The notes under the pieces: model-generated | Told to the model about the DNA's origin: nothing | The model's database searches: none | What the model saw: the letters and a program-made list of their open reading frames with translations, nothing else | In this document: positions 6,850 through 12,962 of the stretch, one piece after another | How the letters are laid out: each line of letters opens with the position of its first letter | Position numbering within the stretch: position 1 is the first letter of the stretch | Assembly: GCA_018715285.1 (NCBI GenBank) | Contig: DVLW01000068.1 | Span: 1-12,962 of the forward strand | Origin: Candidatus Faecivivens stercoripullorum | GTDB taxonomy: Bacteria; Bacillota; Clostridia; Oscillospirales; Ruminococcaceae | Length of the DNA: 12,962 nucleotides | Direction of reading: 5' to 3' | Position numbers and translations under genes: made by a program

Positions 6850-7470
6850 TCAATTGGTTTCACTGGATTCACTTGTATCCGAATCGCTTTCTGTTTCACT
6901 GCTATCAGATACGGATGTATCAGAAGACGCATCTTCTGACGTATCTTCATCGGTTCCGGTATCAAAGACCGTGCACTTCAGGTAAATTCCTTCTTCGGTG
7001 CAGCAGTACATTACACCATCCACCAACAGAAACGGTACAGTATTGCCGCCGAAGTTGCAGCTTCCGTCTACAACTGGGAAAGTATTCTGATCGCCGGTTG
7101 TAACGGCTGTCAGTTCCTCGGAAGATTCTCCTTCGGGACGTTCGGTCAGCTGTTCGGAGGTGACCATGTAGTATACATCTTCGTACAAAAAGAGCGGGGG
7201 ATAGAGATAATCAGCGGCTGTCATCTGCTTTTCAGAAAACAGGATAGAAACAATAGCAGTCACACCGCTGGTCATAACCAGCAGTACCACCAGGATAATG
7301 CAGATAATCTGTGTGGTTTTCAGTTTCAGATGTTTTTTTTCAGTAGTGGTCAGCCGGTGGGGAAGCATTTTATGACGGCTGCGCTGCGCTTCCTCGTGTT
7401 TGGCAATCAAATCGGCTGCGCGCCGGGTTTCGGTCTGATAATTGTTGTTTTTCCCCTTGTTTTTTGCCAT
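6850..7470 (-). CDS. single-pass membrane protein with acidic Ser/Asp/Glu tail, function unknown
   Basis: A 206-residue protein I do not recognise. Residues 1-52 are strongly basic and polar (KNKGKNNN, then ETRR and EKKHLKLK). Residues 53-77 form one hydrophobic segment (QIICIILVVLLVMTSGV). About 100 residues follow that are probably outside the cell, with Cys in GSCNFGG, YCC and LKC. The last 37 residues are almost only Asp, Ser, Glu and Thr. The positive-inside rule predicts a cytoplasmic N-terminus. The ATG at 7470 follows AAAGGA. It is first in an operon with HAD and PAP2 phosphatase genes. The tail could be a low-complexity spacer or a cation-binding segment. No enzymatic motif is visible. 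Confidence 0.8.
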   Translation of the reverse strand: MAKNKGKNNNYQTETRRAADLIAKHEEAQRSRHKMLPHRLTTTEKKHLKLKTTQIICIILVVLLVMTSGVTAIVSILFSEKQMTAADYLYPPLFLYEDVYYMVTSEQLTERPEGESSEELTAVTTGDQNTFPVVDGSCNFGGNTVPFLLVDGVMYCCTEEGIYLKCTVFDTGTDEDTSEDASSDTSVSDSSETESDSDTSESSETN

Positions 7471-7529
7471 AATTTCTGTTCCTTTCCCAATTCATCCGGA
7501 AAAATTTTCCGTATCGGTACAATACAGCT

Positions 7530-7558
7530 ATTATAACGCAAACCGGCTGGTAAATCAA
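7530..7558 (-). promoter_or_regulatory. promoter of the membrane protein-HAD-PAP2 operon
   Basis: Minus-strand TTGATT (7553-7558) and TATAAT (7530-7535) with a 17-bp spacer; the predicted start is near 7523, about 50 nt before the ATG at 7470. Confidence 0.8.
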
Positions 7559-7584
7559 CCGGACGGGATGTAAACATTCCGCAA

Positions 7585-7620
7585 CAAAAAAGCCCCAAAA
7601 ACCTGCCGGTTTTCGGGACT
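7585..7620 (-). terminator. intrinsic terminator after the sugar isomerase gene
   Basis: A 13-bp stem (7608-7620 with 7591-7603, two G-U pairs) with a 4-nt loop is followed by six T residues on the minus strand. It lies 13 bp after the stop of the sugar isomerase-like gene. Confidence 0.93.
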
Positions 7621-7633
7621 TTCCAGTCAGAAT

Positions 7634-8551
7634 TTATTTCTCAGAAGGGTTGAACATCAGGTCACGGATGTAGCGGATGGTGTATTCAACACCCCATTCG
7701 CCCTTTTCACCCTGCCAGGTACGGGAGTGCGGTTCAATCGACAGATAGCCGTCATATCCATGTTTGTACAGGATACCAAAGAAAGCTCTCCAGTTGATGG
7801 AATCAATGCCGGCAGGCGGGTTATCGTAATGGTTGACCTGAGGCATGATCTGATGCATCAGTACTTCTTCCATTTCCGGATGCTGCTGGCACAGGTCTCT
7901 GAGTTTCCACATGAAAGGCTCATTGGAATCGCCCAGCTGGACAACGCCCTTGATATGAACATAACCGAAACGATCGCCCCATTCAAATGCTTCCCGCAGG
8001 TAAGCACCCTTGTCGCCGCCGTGAACAAAGCTGTGAGAGGGGTCATATTTAAGATACAGGCCGGGAACTTCGTCCAGAACCAGCTTCCACTGTTCAGGAG
8101 TGGTGATGTAGTTGCCGCCCATAATGCAGTTTACAAGACAGGTCTTCATGCCAGCCTGTTCTGCTTCAGCGACAATCATTTTCAGTGCCGCGATAGCAGC
8201 GGTGATGTTTTTATAATAGGTCAGCTGCGGAACATAAGCGACGCTGCAAAGATAGTGTTTGGCGCCGAGTTCTTTACCAGCCTTGATGATTTCACGGACA
8301 TTGTTCCATTCTTCCTCGTTGACCGAACCGTCCTCATTGAGCAGATGGCTTGCCCAACGGCCGACTGCACCAACTTCAATACCGGTGCGCTGGGAAGCCT
8401 CCTTGAGCTGGGGAACGACTTCACGAATCTGTTCGATAGGCATGCCAAAATACTGGGTGGGGTTAAAATCCAGTTCGGCAAAATCAAGGCCGAGTTTTTT
8501 CAAATGGTCAAATTCTTCCGGCTGGGGACGAATGATCATACCAAGTTTCAT
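7634..8551 (-). CDS. sugar phosphate isomerase/epimerase-like TIM-barrel protein
   Basis: A 305-residue protein of the xylose isomerase-like TIM barrel family (AP endonuclease 2 fold), which includes sugar epimerases, inosose dehydratases and related catabolic enzymes. Visible features are AELDFNP near the N-terminus, KYDPSHSF (168-175, Asp170 and His173), YVHIKG (197-202, His199 and Lys201) and SIEPHSRTW (271-279, Glu273). By alignment in mind, the strand that usually carries Glu-Asn-His reads Val140-Asn141-Cys142, so one expected metal ligand seems absent. The ATG at 8551 is chosen for the AGGAAAGGAAGT site about 9 nt upstream and because the family sequence starts there; an upstream ATG at 8608 precedes that site and overlaps the promoter. 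It is a single gene with its own promoter, operator and terminator. The substrate is unknown, probably a carbohydrate. Confidence 0.85.
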   Translation of the reverse strand: MKLGMIIRPQPEEFDHLKKLGLDFAELDFNPTQYFGMPIEQIREVVPQLKEASQRTGIEVGAVGRWASHLLNEDGSVNEEEWNNVREIIKAGKELGAKHYLCSVAYVPQLTYYKNITAAIAALKMIVAEAEQAGMKTCLVNCIMGGNYITTPEQWKLVLDEVPGLYLKYDPSHSFVHGGDKGAYLREAFEWGDRFGYVHIKGVVQLGDSNEPFMWKLRDLCQQHPEMEEVLMHQIMPQVNHYDNPPAGIDSINWRAFFGILYKHGYDGYLSIEPHSRTWQGEKGEWGVEYTIRYIRDLMFNPSEK

Positions 8552-8570
8552 TCTGAATAACTTCCTTTCC

Positions 8571-8600
8571 TGTAAACGAACGATCATGTAAACGATTACA
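8571..8600. promoter_or_regulatory. cre/LacI-type operator with a second half-site
   Basis: TGTAAACGATTACA (8587-8600) fits the CcpA cre consensus TGWNANCGNTNWCA at every fixed position and has the CG-centred palindrome used by LacI-family regulators. It covers about +1 to +14 of the predicted transcript, so binding should block initiation or early elongation. The 9-mer TGTAAACGA recurs 16 bp away at 8571-8579, and its right half is degenerate. Either CcpA catabolite repression or a dedicated LacI-type sugar regulator could use the site; no regulator gene is in the window. Confidence 0.75.
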
Positions 8601-8607
8601 TATGACA

Positions 8608-8635
8608 ATTATAGTTGCTTTAACGCAAAAGTCAA
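8608..8635 (-). promoter_or_regulatory. promoter of the sugar isomerase gene
   Basis: Minus-strand TTGACT (8630-8635) and TATAAT (8608-8613) with a 16-bp spacer. The predicted start is near 8601, immediately at the edge of the operator. The 5' UTR is about 50 nt. Confidence 0.85.
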
Positions 8636-8665
8636 TAGGGAAAATGCAGATTTTGGCAGATTGTT

Positions 8666-8719
8666 CAGATTGGCCTCCACTGCTTTGTACACAGTAACAA
8701 TATGCGCGGAGGCCAACTG
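8666..8719. repeat. long inverted repeat after the CDF gene
   Basis: CAG-A-TTGGCCTCC (8666-8678) pairs with GGAGGCCAACTG (8708-8719): 12 bp with one bulged A and a 29-nt loop that contains its own ACTG/CAGT pair. It starts 1 bp beyond the CDF stop codon, where a terminator would be expected, but no T-run follows on either strand. It may be a transcript-stabilising stem, a weak or Rho-type terminator, or a repeat family member. Confidence 0.6.
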
Positions 8720-8720
8720 T

Positions 8721-9908
8721 TCAGCTCCTTCCGGTAAAGTCCCGGTCGACGCTGATGACGGTAAAAATCCGGATACCATTTTCTGTTTCCGGGATTTTAT
8801 CCGATACCCGTTTTTTGATTTCTTCATCTGTGAGCTTGAGATCATGCGGGACCAGAATATCAAAAATCAGGTTGTTATGGCTGGTACCGCTTACCAGCCG
8901 TACGTCATGGATACTGCACCGGGAATCAATGGATTCGACAGCCTGACGTGCGGTTTCACGCAGCTGGTCGAGCAGTGGATTGTGGGTATCAATCGGGTCG
9001 AGATGGATGGTAACCATACAGGACATCTTTTCTCCCAGTTCCCGTTCGATATTGTCGATCAGATCATGCAGGTAAAACAGTTCTCCATCTCCATCGACTT
9101 CCGCATGAAGGGAAACCATGACCCGTCCCGGACCGTAGTTATGGACGATCAAATCATGGATGCCGAGAATTTCCGGATAAGAAAGAACTGTCTGTTCAAT
9201 TTCTTCGACAAATTCCGGTTCCGGCGGCTGACCGAGCAGAGGAGAAATCGTATCTTTTGCTGAATCAAATCCGGTTTTCAGAATCAGTACTGATACCAGC
9301 AATCCCAGCCATCCATCCAGCGGAATCTGAAAATAACTGCCGATGGCCATACCGATCAGCAGGGCAGTAGTGGAGATTGCGTCACTGCGTGAATCAGCGG
9401 CTGTTGCCTTCATTGCTTCCGAATGGATTTCCCGTGCCAGATAGCTGTTGAAATGTGCCATCCACATTTTGACTAAAATAGACACGATCAGAATAACCGC
9501 TGGCAGCAGCTGAAGTCCCACCAGTTCAGGTGCGCGTATTTTGGCAACGGAGTCGATCAGCAGCTGATATCCCATCATCAGAATGATAAACGAGACAATC
9601 AGTCCTGATATGTATTCAATACGTCCATGTCCGAACGGATGCTCGATGTCCGGTTTTCGTCCTGCCATCCGGAAGCCGACCAGTGTGACAATCGAAGAAC
9701 CGGCATCTGACAGGTTATTCAGTGCATCGGCGGTAATGGCAATCGAACCGGAAAGAAGACCGGCAATCAATTTCCCGAGAAACAGCAACAGATTCAGGGC
9801 AATTCCCACACTTCCTGACATGGTACCGTACTGTTTGCGTACAGCAGCTTCATCAGTGCAGCCGCCCAGTGGTTTGGTGACAAATTGGCGGATCAGTAAA
9901 CGGATCAA
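8721..9908 (-). CDS. cation diffusion facilitator transporter with tandem C-terminal domains
   Basis: A CDF-family metal/proton antiporter of 395 residues, exporting a divalent cation across the cytoplasmic membrane. Six membrane segments lie in about residues 32-220. The transport site is read as Asn64-X3-Asp68 in helix 2 (LNNLSD) and Asp172-X3-Asp176 in helix 5 (ADSRSD). An Asn/Asp-rich site of this kind is known from Mn-exporting MntE, whereas Zn exporters usually have a His here, so Mn(II) is the likely substrate. Most CDFs have about 300 residues. Here a normal cytoplasmic domain (about 225-306) is followed by a second, similar one (about 312-390), both containing an IHD start. The TTG at 9908 is chosen because AAGGAG (9918-9923) lies 9 nt upstream and the promoter start is near 9934, almost on top of the alternative ATG at 9932. 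Confidence 0.92.
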   Translation of the reverse strand: MIRLLIRQFVTKPLGGCTDEAAVRKQYGTMSGSVGIALNLLLFLGKLIAGLLSGSIAITADALNNLSDAGSSIVTLVGFRMAGRKPDIEHPFGHGRIEYISGLIVSFIILMMGYQLLIDSVAKIRAPELVGLQLLPAVILIVSILVKMWMAHFNSYLAREIHSEAMKATAADSRSDAISTTALLIGMAIGSYFQIPLDGWLGLLVSVLILKTGFDSAKDTISPLLGQPPEPEFVEEIEQTVLSYPEILGIHDLIVHNYGPGRVMVSLHAEVDGDGELFYLHDLIDNIERELGEKMSCMVTIHLDPIDTHNPLLDQLRETARQAVESIDSRCSIHDVRLVSGTSHNNLIFDILVPHDLKLTDEEIKKRVSDKIPETENGIRIFTVISVDRDFTGRS

Positions 9909-9917
9909 GAAAGACCA

Positions 9918-9923
9918 CTCCTT
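9918..9923 (-). promoter_or_regulatory. ribosome binding site that selects the TTG start of the CDF gene
   Basis: AAGGAG on the minus strand lies 9 nt before TTG at 9908. It lies inside the frame that would start at ATG 9932, and no Shine-Dalgarno precedes that ATG. A leaderless start at 9932 is the alternative. Confidence 0.75.
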
Positions 9924-9940
9924 TTTGAGCATTAACCATT

Positions 9941-9969
9941 ATTGTAAGATTATGCCAATCGATTGTCAA
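9941..9969 (-). promoter_or_regulatory. promoter of the CDF transporter gene
   Basis: Minus-strand TTGACA (9964-9969) and TACAAT (9941-9946) with a 17-bp spacer. The predicted start is near 9934, so the leader is about 26 nt, too short for a metal riboswitch such as yybP-ykoY. Confidence 0.85.
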
Positions 9970-10006
9970 GATGTTAGACTGTGATAACTGTCATATTATA
10001 AAAAGC

Positions 10007-10037
10007 AAAAAATCCTGCCTCTGTTTAAAGAGGCAGG
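10007..10037 (-). terminator. intrinsic terminator after cysK
   Basis: A perfect 9-bp stem (CCTGCCTCT at 10014-10022 on the plus strand, with 10029-10037), 6-nt loop, then ATTTTTT on the minus strand. It lies 11 bp after the cysK stop. Confidence 0.95.
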
Positions 10038-10048
10038 AAAAAATGGAA

Positions 10049-10972
10049 TCAATCATAAATGCCGGTCGATAAATACCGGTCGCCGCCGTCCGGCAGCAGG
10101 GCAACAATTGTTTTTCCTTCGTTTTCCGGCAGGGAAGCGAGCTCAATGGCTGCATATACAGCGGCACCCGACGAGATACCAATCAGAATCCCTTCGGCAC
10201 GGGAAAAATCATGTGCGCAGTTTTTAGCCTGGTCGTCGGTAATATCCATCACCTGGTCCAGAATATCACGGTCAAGCAGTGCCGGAACAAAGTTTGCGCC
10301 GATTCCCTGAATACCATGAGAAGCAGCTTTTCCCTGTGTCAGCAGTGGGGAAGAGGCCGGTTCAACGCCGATAATCCGGATATCCGGATTTTGTTCTTTC
10401 AGATAACGTCCGGAACCGGTGATGGTACCGCCGGTTCCGATACCTGCAACAAACATGTCGATTTTTCCGTCGGTATCCCGCCACAGTTCCGGGCCGGTTG
10501 TTTCATAATGTGCACGGGCATTGGCCGGATTTTCAAACTGACCGGCGATGATGCTGCCGGGAATTTCCTGATGCAGCTCTTCCGCCTTTTTAATAGCGCC
10601 TGCCATTCCTTCGCTGCCGGGAGTCAGTACCAGTTTGGCACCGTATGCCGCCAGCATTGCCCGGCGTTCAGCACTCATCGAGTCGGGCATGGTCAGAATC
10701 GTCTGATATCCGCGGATGGATGCGATGCTTGCAAGTCCGATACCGGTATTGCCGGAAGTGGGTTCGATAATGGTGCTGCCGGGAGCGAGCAGTCCACGCT
10801 GCTCAGCGTCCAGTATCATATATAGTGCCGCACGGTCTTTGACCGAACCGGCAGGATTGAAACATTCCAGCTTGACGAGAACCTTTGCGTACAGCTTTTT
10901 AGCTGCGGTAAATCGTTCAGGTGCAAGCAGAGGTGTATTTCCGATCAGCTGCTGAGCAGAATGGTAAATCAT
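10049..10972 (-). CDS. cysK: cysteine synthase (O-acetylserine sulfhydrylase)
   Basis: A PLP enzyme that makes L-cysteine from O-acetylserine and sulfide in the cytoplasm. The 307-residue length is normal for CysK. The PLP lysine is Lys45 in NPAGSVKDR. The substrate/cofactor loop PTSGNTG is at 71-77, the phosphate-binding GTGGT loop at 179-183, and GISSGA at 265-270. A GIQGIGANFVP motif matches the conserved region of the family. The ATG at 10972 has GGAAAGGAAG about 10 nt upstream. It begins 29 bp after the stop of the PepE-like gene, with no terminator between, so the two are likely co-transcribed. Cystathionine beta-synthase-type or CysM-type paralogues are possible alternatives, but the length and motifs favour CysK. 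No T-box, S-box or obvious CymR site is visible directly upstream. Confidence 0.95.
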   Translation of the reverse strand: MIYHSAQQLIGNTPLLAPERFTAAKKLYAKVLVKLECFNPAGSVKDRAALYMILDAEQRGLLAPGSTIIEPTSGNTGIGLASIASIRGYQTILTMPDSMSAERRAMLAAYGAKLVLTPGSEGMAGAIKKAEELHQEIPGSIIAGQFENPANARAHYETTGPELWRDTDGKIDMFVAGIGTGGTITGSGRYLKEQNPDIRIIGVEPASSPLLTQGKAASHGIQGIGANFVPALLDRDILDQVMDITDDQAKNCAHDFSRAEGILIGISSGAAVYAAIELASLPENEGKTIVALLPDGGDRYLSTGIYD

Positions 10973-11001
10973 ATCGTATGCGCTTCCTTTCCTGTAGTTG
11001 T

Positions 11002-11667
11002 TTATCCAATAGATACTGCGTCGTTTTGCAGATTATACAGACAGTAGGGGCCGTAGATGGTGGTATGCTGTCCGTCGTCGAGAATAAAGGAGTCATCAAA
11101 CAGCCCGTAAATGGGCGCATGGACGGAGGCTTCCAGTATATCGTCCAGATGTTCCACATTGAGCGGGTCCAGATGGGGTTCGATGTTGATCTGCACCAGT
11201 CCCAGCCCCTGGTAAATTGCCATTTCAGGCGCGTTGTCATAGATATTCCGTGCCAGAACTACCCGGTCCGCCATATTGATGGAACCGGCACTCATGCCGA
11301 TGATAATTCCGTCAAATCCCATCAGCTGTTCCCGCAGATGGTACTCCTCAAAGCTGACGATCTGCCGCAGGGTATCTCCACCACTGAGCCAGATGATCTG
11401 AGCATTACGGATGTACTTTTCTGCCTGTGTGGGAGAAACCGTATGGTCTACAATATGGAAGCCGGAAAACACAACGCCGATCTCTCCAAATTTGCCACGA
11501 ATTTCTTCTGCCCAGTGCAGATTTCCGTGTGGGTCATCAAAATCCGACGCGATAAAAACAAAATTACTTGCATCCGCAGTTTCAGCAGGAAGGTATTTTT
11601 TCAGTACCCGTTCAAAAGCGGGAGTAAATCCGTTGTTAAACGCACTTGTCAGAAAACAGATGGCCAT
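11002..11667 (-). CDS. peptidase S51 family protein (dipeptidase E-like)
   Basis: A 221-residue protein of the S51 family, which includes PepE (alpha-aspartyl dipeptidase) and cyanophycinase. The nucleophile is Ser126 in the elbow GMSAGS (124-129), preceded by the WLSGGDT strand-loop (93-99). His165 in EPHLD is the probable catalytic His. The fold starts at the N-terminus with ICFLTSAF, and there is no signal peptide, so it is cytoplasmic. PepE enzymes cleave dipeptides with N-terminal Asp; the specificity here is only inferred. The ATG at 11667 has AAAGGGG about 8 nt upstream. It is followed by cysK after 29 bp. A strong terminator for the mreB-like gene ends 17 bp before this start, so no promoter fits in the gap and expression must come from read-through or from a promoter inside the upstream gene. 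Confidence 0.88.
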   Translation of the reverse strand: MAICFLTSAFNNGFTPAFERVLKKYLPAETADASNFVFIASDFDDPHGNLHWAEEIRGKFGEIGVVFSGFHIVDHTVSPTQAEKYIRNAQIIWLSGGDTLRQIVSFEEYHLREQLMGFDGIIIGMSAGSINMADRVVLARNIYDNAPEMAIYQGLGLVQINIEPHLDPLNVEHLDDILEASVHAPIYGLFDDSFILDDGQHTTIYGPYCLYNLQNDAVSIG

Positions 11668-11684
11668 TTTCTTTTCCCCTTTCG

Positions 11685-11722
11685 AAAAATGGGGACACAG
11701 CCTGTTACAGCTGGCGTCCCCA
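11685..11722 (-). terminator. intrinsic terminator after the mreB-like gene
   Basis: On the minus strand TGGGGAC pairs with GTCCCCA (11716-11722 and 11690-11696 on the plus strand), extended inward by a G-U pair, a C-G pair and a bulged AGC/GCT stem, then followed by five T residues. It lies 11 bp after the mreB-like stop codon. Confidence 0.88.
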
Positions 11723-11733
11723 CATCATGTTTT

Positions 11734-12747
11734 TTAAACCCGGCCTCCGGATGCAAGCTCGAATCCTTCCTTGAGCTCTCCGATCAGCGAGAAACACTTT
11801 CCTGTGCCGATGCCGACGCAGGAAACCGGATCACGTGCAACCTGAACATGAATACCGGTTACATCTTCAATCAACCGGTCAAGTCCTCTGAGCTGAGCGG
11901 TACCGCCGGTCATCAGAATACCTTCACTCAGGATATCGCCCGACAGTTCAGGCGGTGTTTTTGCCAGTACCTGCTTGACTCCAAGTACCAGTTCATCGGC
12001 ATGAGGACGCAGTACGTCGGCAAGCTCGGTCTGCGTGACGGTAATTTCCTCCGGAATACCGGTAATGAGGTTCCGTCCGCGGATGGTAGCCCGGATACCG
12101 GTTTCAGGGAGATAGACGCAGCCAATATCCTTTTTCAGCTGTTCGCCGACAGTAGTTCCGATTGCCAGTTTATAGGTCGATTCGATATACCGGACGATTG
12201 CTTCATCAAAGGTGTTGCCGGCAATTTTCAGCGATGCCGAGACAATAATGCCGCCCATCGAAATGACTGCAATATCTGTTGTACCGCCGCCCAGATCGAC
12301 CATCATCCGTCCTACCGGACGGGTAACATCAATACCGGCGCCGATGGCCGCAGCAATCGGTTCATCAATCAGATAGACCTTTCTTGAACCTGCACTCAGA
12401 GCCGCTTCGACTACTGCTCTTGCTTCCACACGGGTGATCGCCGAAGGAATGCAGATTGCAACCCGAGGACGGGTCAGAAAACCGCCTGCGACTTTGCGCA
12501 CAAATTCCCGGATCAGGAATTCAGTAAATTCATGGTTGGAGATAACGCCTTCCCGGACCGGGCATTCAATCTGAATATAAGCGGGAGCGCGCCCCATCAT
12601 CCGCAGAGCTTCATGGCCGACTGCTACCACCTCACCTGTACGGGTGTTATATGCGACAACACTGGGTTCTTCCAGTACGATGCCTTTGCCGGGACGATAG
12701 ATGATAATTTTTGTGGTACCGAGGTCTATGCCGAGATCGACAGACAT
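11734..12747 (-). CDS. mreB: MreB/Mbl-family bacterial actin (rod-shape protein)
   Basis: A 337-residue MreB-family ATPase that polymerises on the inner face of the membrane and guides cell-wall elongation. Actin-fold motifs are in order: phosphate-1 GIDLGTT (6-12), the connector around DEPIAAAIGAG (128-138), phosphate-2 DLGGGTTD (151-157 and onward), and the adenosine motif MTGGTAQLRG toward the C-terminus. The length is normal. The ATG at 12747 is chosen for the perfect AAGGAGG site about 7 nt upstream; the frame extends upstream to 12954 but crosses the promoter. Its own promoter and terminator make it a single-gene unit without mreC or mreD beside it, as often seen for MreB paralogues (Mbl, MreBH). 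Which paralogue it is cannot be decided here, so the symbol names the family. Confidence 0.9.
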   Translation of the reverse strand: MSVDLGIDLGTTKIIIYRPGKGIVLEEPSVVAYNTRTGEVVAVGHEALRMMGRAPAYIQIECPVREGVISNHEFTEFLIREFVRKVAGGFLTRPRVAICIPSAITRVEARAVVEAALSAGSRKVYLIDEPIAAAIGAGIDVTRPVGRMMVDLGGGTTDIAVISMGGIIVSASLKIAGNTFDEAIVRYIESTYKLAIGTTVGEQLKKDIGCVYLPETGIRATIRGRNLITGIPEEITVTQTELADVLRPHADELVLGVKQVLAKTPPELSGDILSEGILMTGGTAQLRGLDRLIEDVTGIHVQVARDPVSCVGIGTGKCFSLIGELKEGFELASGGRV

Positions 12748-12798
12748 GGCGGCACCTCCTTTTGTAGTCAGAATAAGGAATTTCCTTTTATTTTGTCT

Positions 12799-12827
12799 AT
12801 TATACTCCAAAACCGCGTTACATGCAA
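12799..12827 (-). promoter_or_regulatory. promoter of the mreB-like gene
   Basis: Minus-strand TTGCAT (12822-12827) and TATAAT (12799-12804) with a 17-bp spacer. The predicted start is near 12792, about 45 nt before the ATG. Confidence 0.8.
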
Positions 12828-12837
12828 CCAACAGAAC

Positions 12838-12873
12838 AAAATAATAGCCGGCTGGTGCAAAGCTCCAACCGGC
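12838..12873 (-). terminator. intrinsic terminator of the gene at the right edge
   Basis: A 9-bp stem (12865-12873 with 12847-12855, one G-U pair) and 9-nt loop, followed on the minus strand by a TATTATTTT tail. It lies just upstream of the mreB promoter and about 30 bp after the stop at 12905. Confidence 0.8.
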
Positions 12874-12904
12874 GTAAAGTATGAAAAACAGTTCAATCAG
12901 GCTA

Positions 12905-12962
12905 TTAACGGATAAAGTTGGTAAAGATATGTTCTTCTTTCTGGGGAAGACCAAATTTTTCT
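12905..12962 (-). CDS. C-terminal fragment of an unidentified gene
   Basis: One minus-strand frame is open from the window edge for 18 codons and ends at TAA (12905-12907). The residues (Glu-Lys-Phe-Gly-Leu-Pro-Gln-Lys-Glu-Glu and then His-Ile-Phe-Thr) have the composition of a real soluble protein end, and a terminator follows. The family cannot be named from so little. Confidence 0.5.
   Translation of the reverse strand, partial: EKFGLPQKEEHIFTNFIR

Noticed and set aside
9934..10006. Possible metal riboswitch in front of the CDF gene
   Set aside because: The predicted start site leaves a leader of only about 26 nt, and the remaining sequence between the cysK terminator and the promoter shows no conserved riboswitch core.
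10921..12387. Long open frame on the plus strand (488 codons)
   Set aside because: It lies antisense to cysK, pepE-like and mreB-like genes, spans two intergenic gaps and a terminator, and shows no family motif; it is a shadow of codon bias in the real genes.
12748..12954. N-terminal extension of the mreB-like frame to an ATG at 12954
   Set aside because: It would cross a good promoter and the terminator of the upstream gene; the perfect AGGAGG site and the conserved actin start place the start at 12747.

Overview
The window looks like a chromosomal segment of a Clostridia-type Firmicute, probably in the Oscillospiraceae/Ruminococcaceae neighbourhood. This is inferred from the T-box leader, AGGAGG-type ribosome binding sites, TTGACA/TATAAT promoters, a moderate base composition and protein flavour; no marker gene fixes the taxon. 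All complete genes lie on the minus strand, so transcription runs from high to low coordinates. I see no CRISPR array, tRNA, rRNA or prophage.

Layout, read 3' to 5' of the plus strand (the direction of transcription). The right edge holds the last codons of an unidentified gene and its terminator (12838-12962). Next comes a solitary MreB-family actin gene with its own promoter (11734-12747), and a terminator that leaves only 17 bp before a peptidase S51 (PepE-like) gene. That gene is paired with a cysteine synthase gene (10049-11667). A CDF metal-efflux gene follows, with a near-consensus promoter that forces a TTG start and with what looks like a doubled C-terminal domain (8721-9908). After it lies a sugar-phosphate isomerase/epimerase-like gene under a promoter overlapped by a cre/LacI-type operator (7634-8551). 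A three-gene operon comes next: a membrane protein with an acidic Ser/Asp/Glu tail, a YjjG-type HAD phosphatase and a PAP2 phosphatase (5601-7470).

The left 5.5 kb is the most interesting part: a transamidation operon. A consensus promoter and a T-box riboswitch (5231-5553) lead into an aspartyl-tRNA synthetase whose C-terminus is fused to GatC, then gatA, then gatB. Together these make Asp-tRNA(Asn) and Glu-tRNA(Gln) substrates and amidate them. The fusion would physically tether the synthetase to the GatCAB amidotransferase, a covalent version of the Asn-transamidosome. The T-box specifier region reads GAAC, which holds overlapping Glu (GAA) and Asn (AAC) codons. This is the same logic as the dual-specificity T-box described for the Clostridium acetobutylicum transamidation operon.

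Just past gatB, at 103-130, is a sequence resembling an IS256-family terminal repeat, with a possible plus-strand reading-frame end and hairpin to its left. This suggests that an insertion element abuts the end of the operon.
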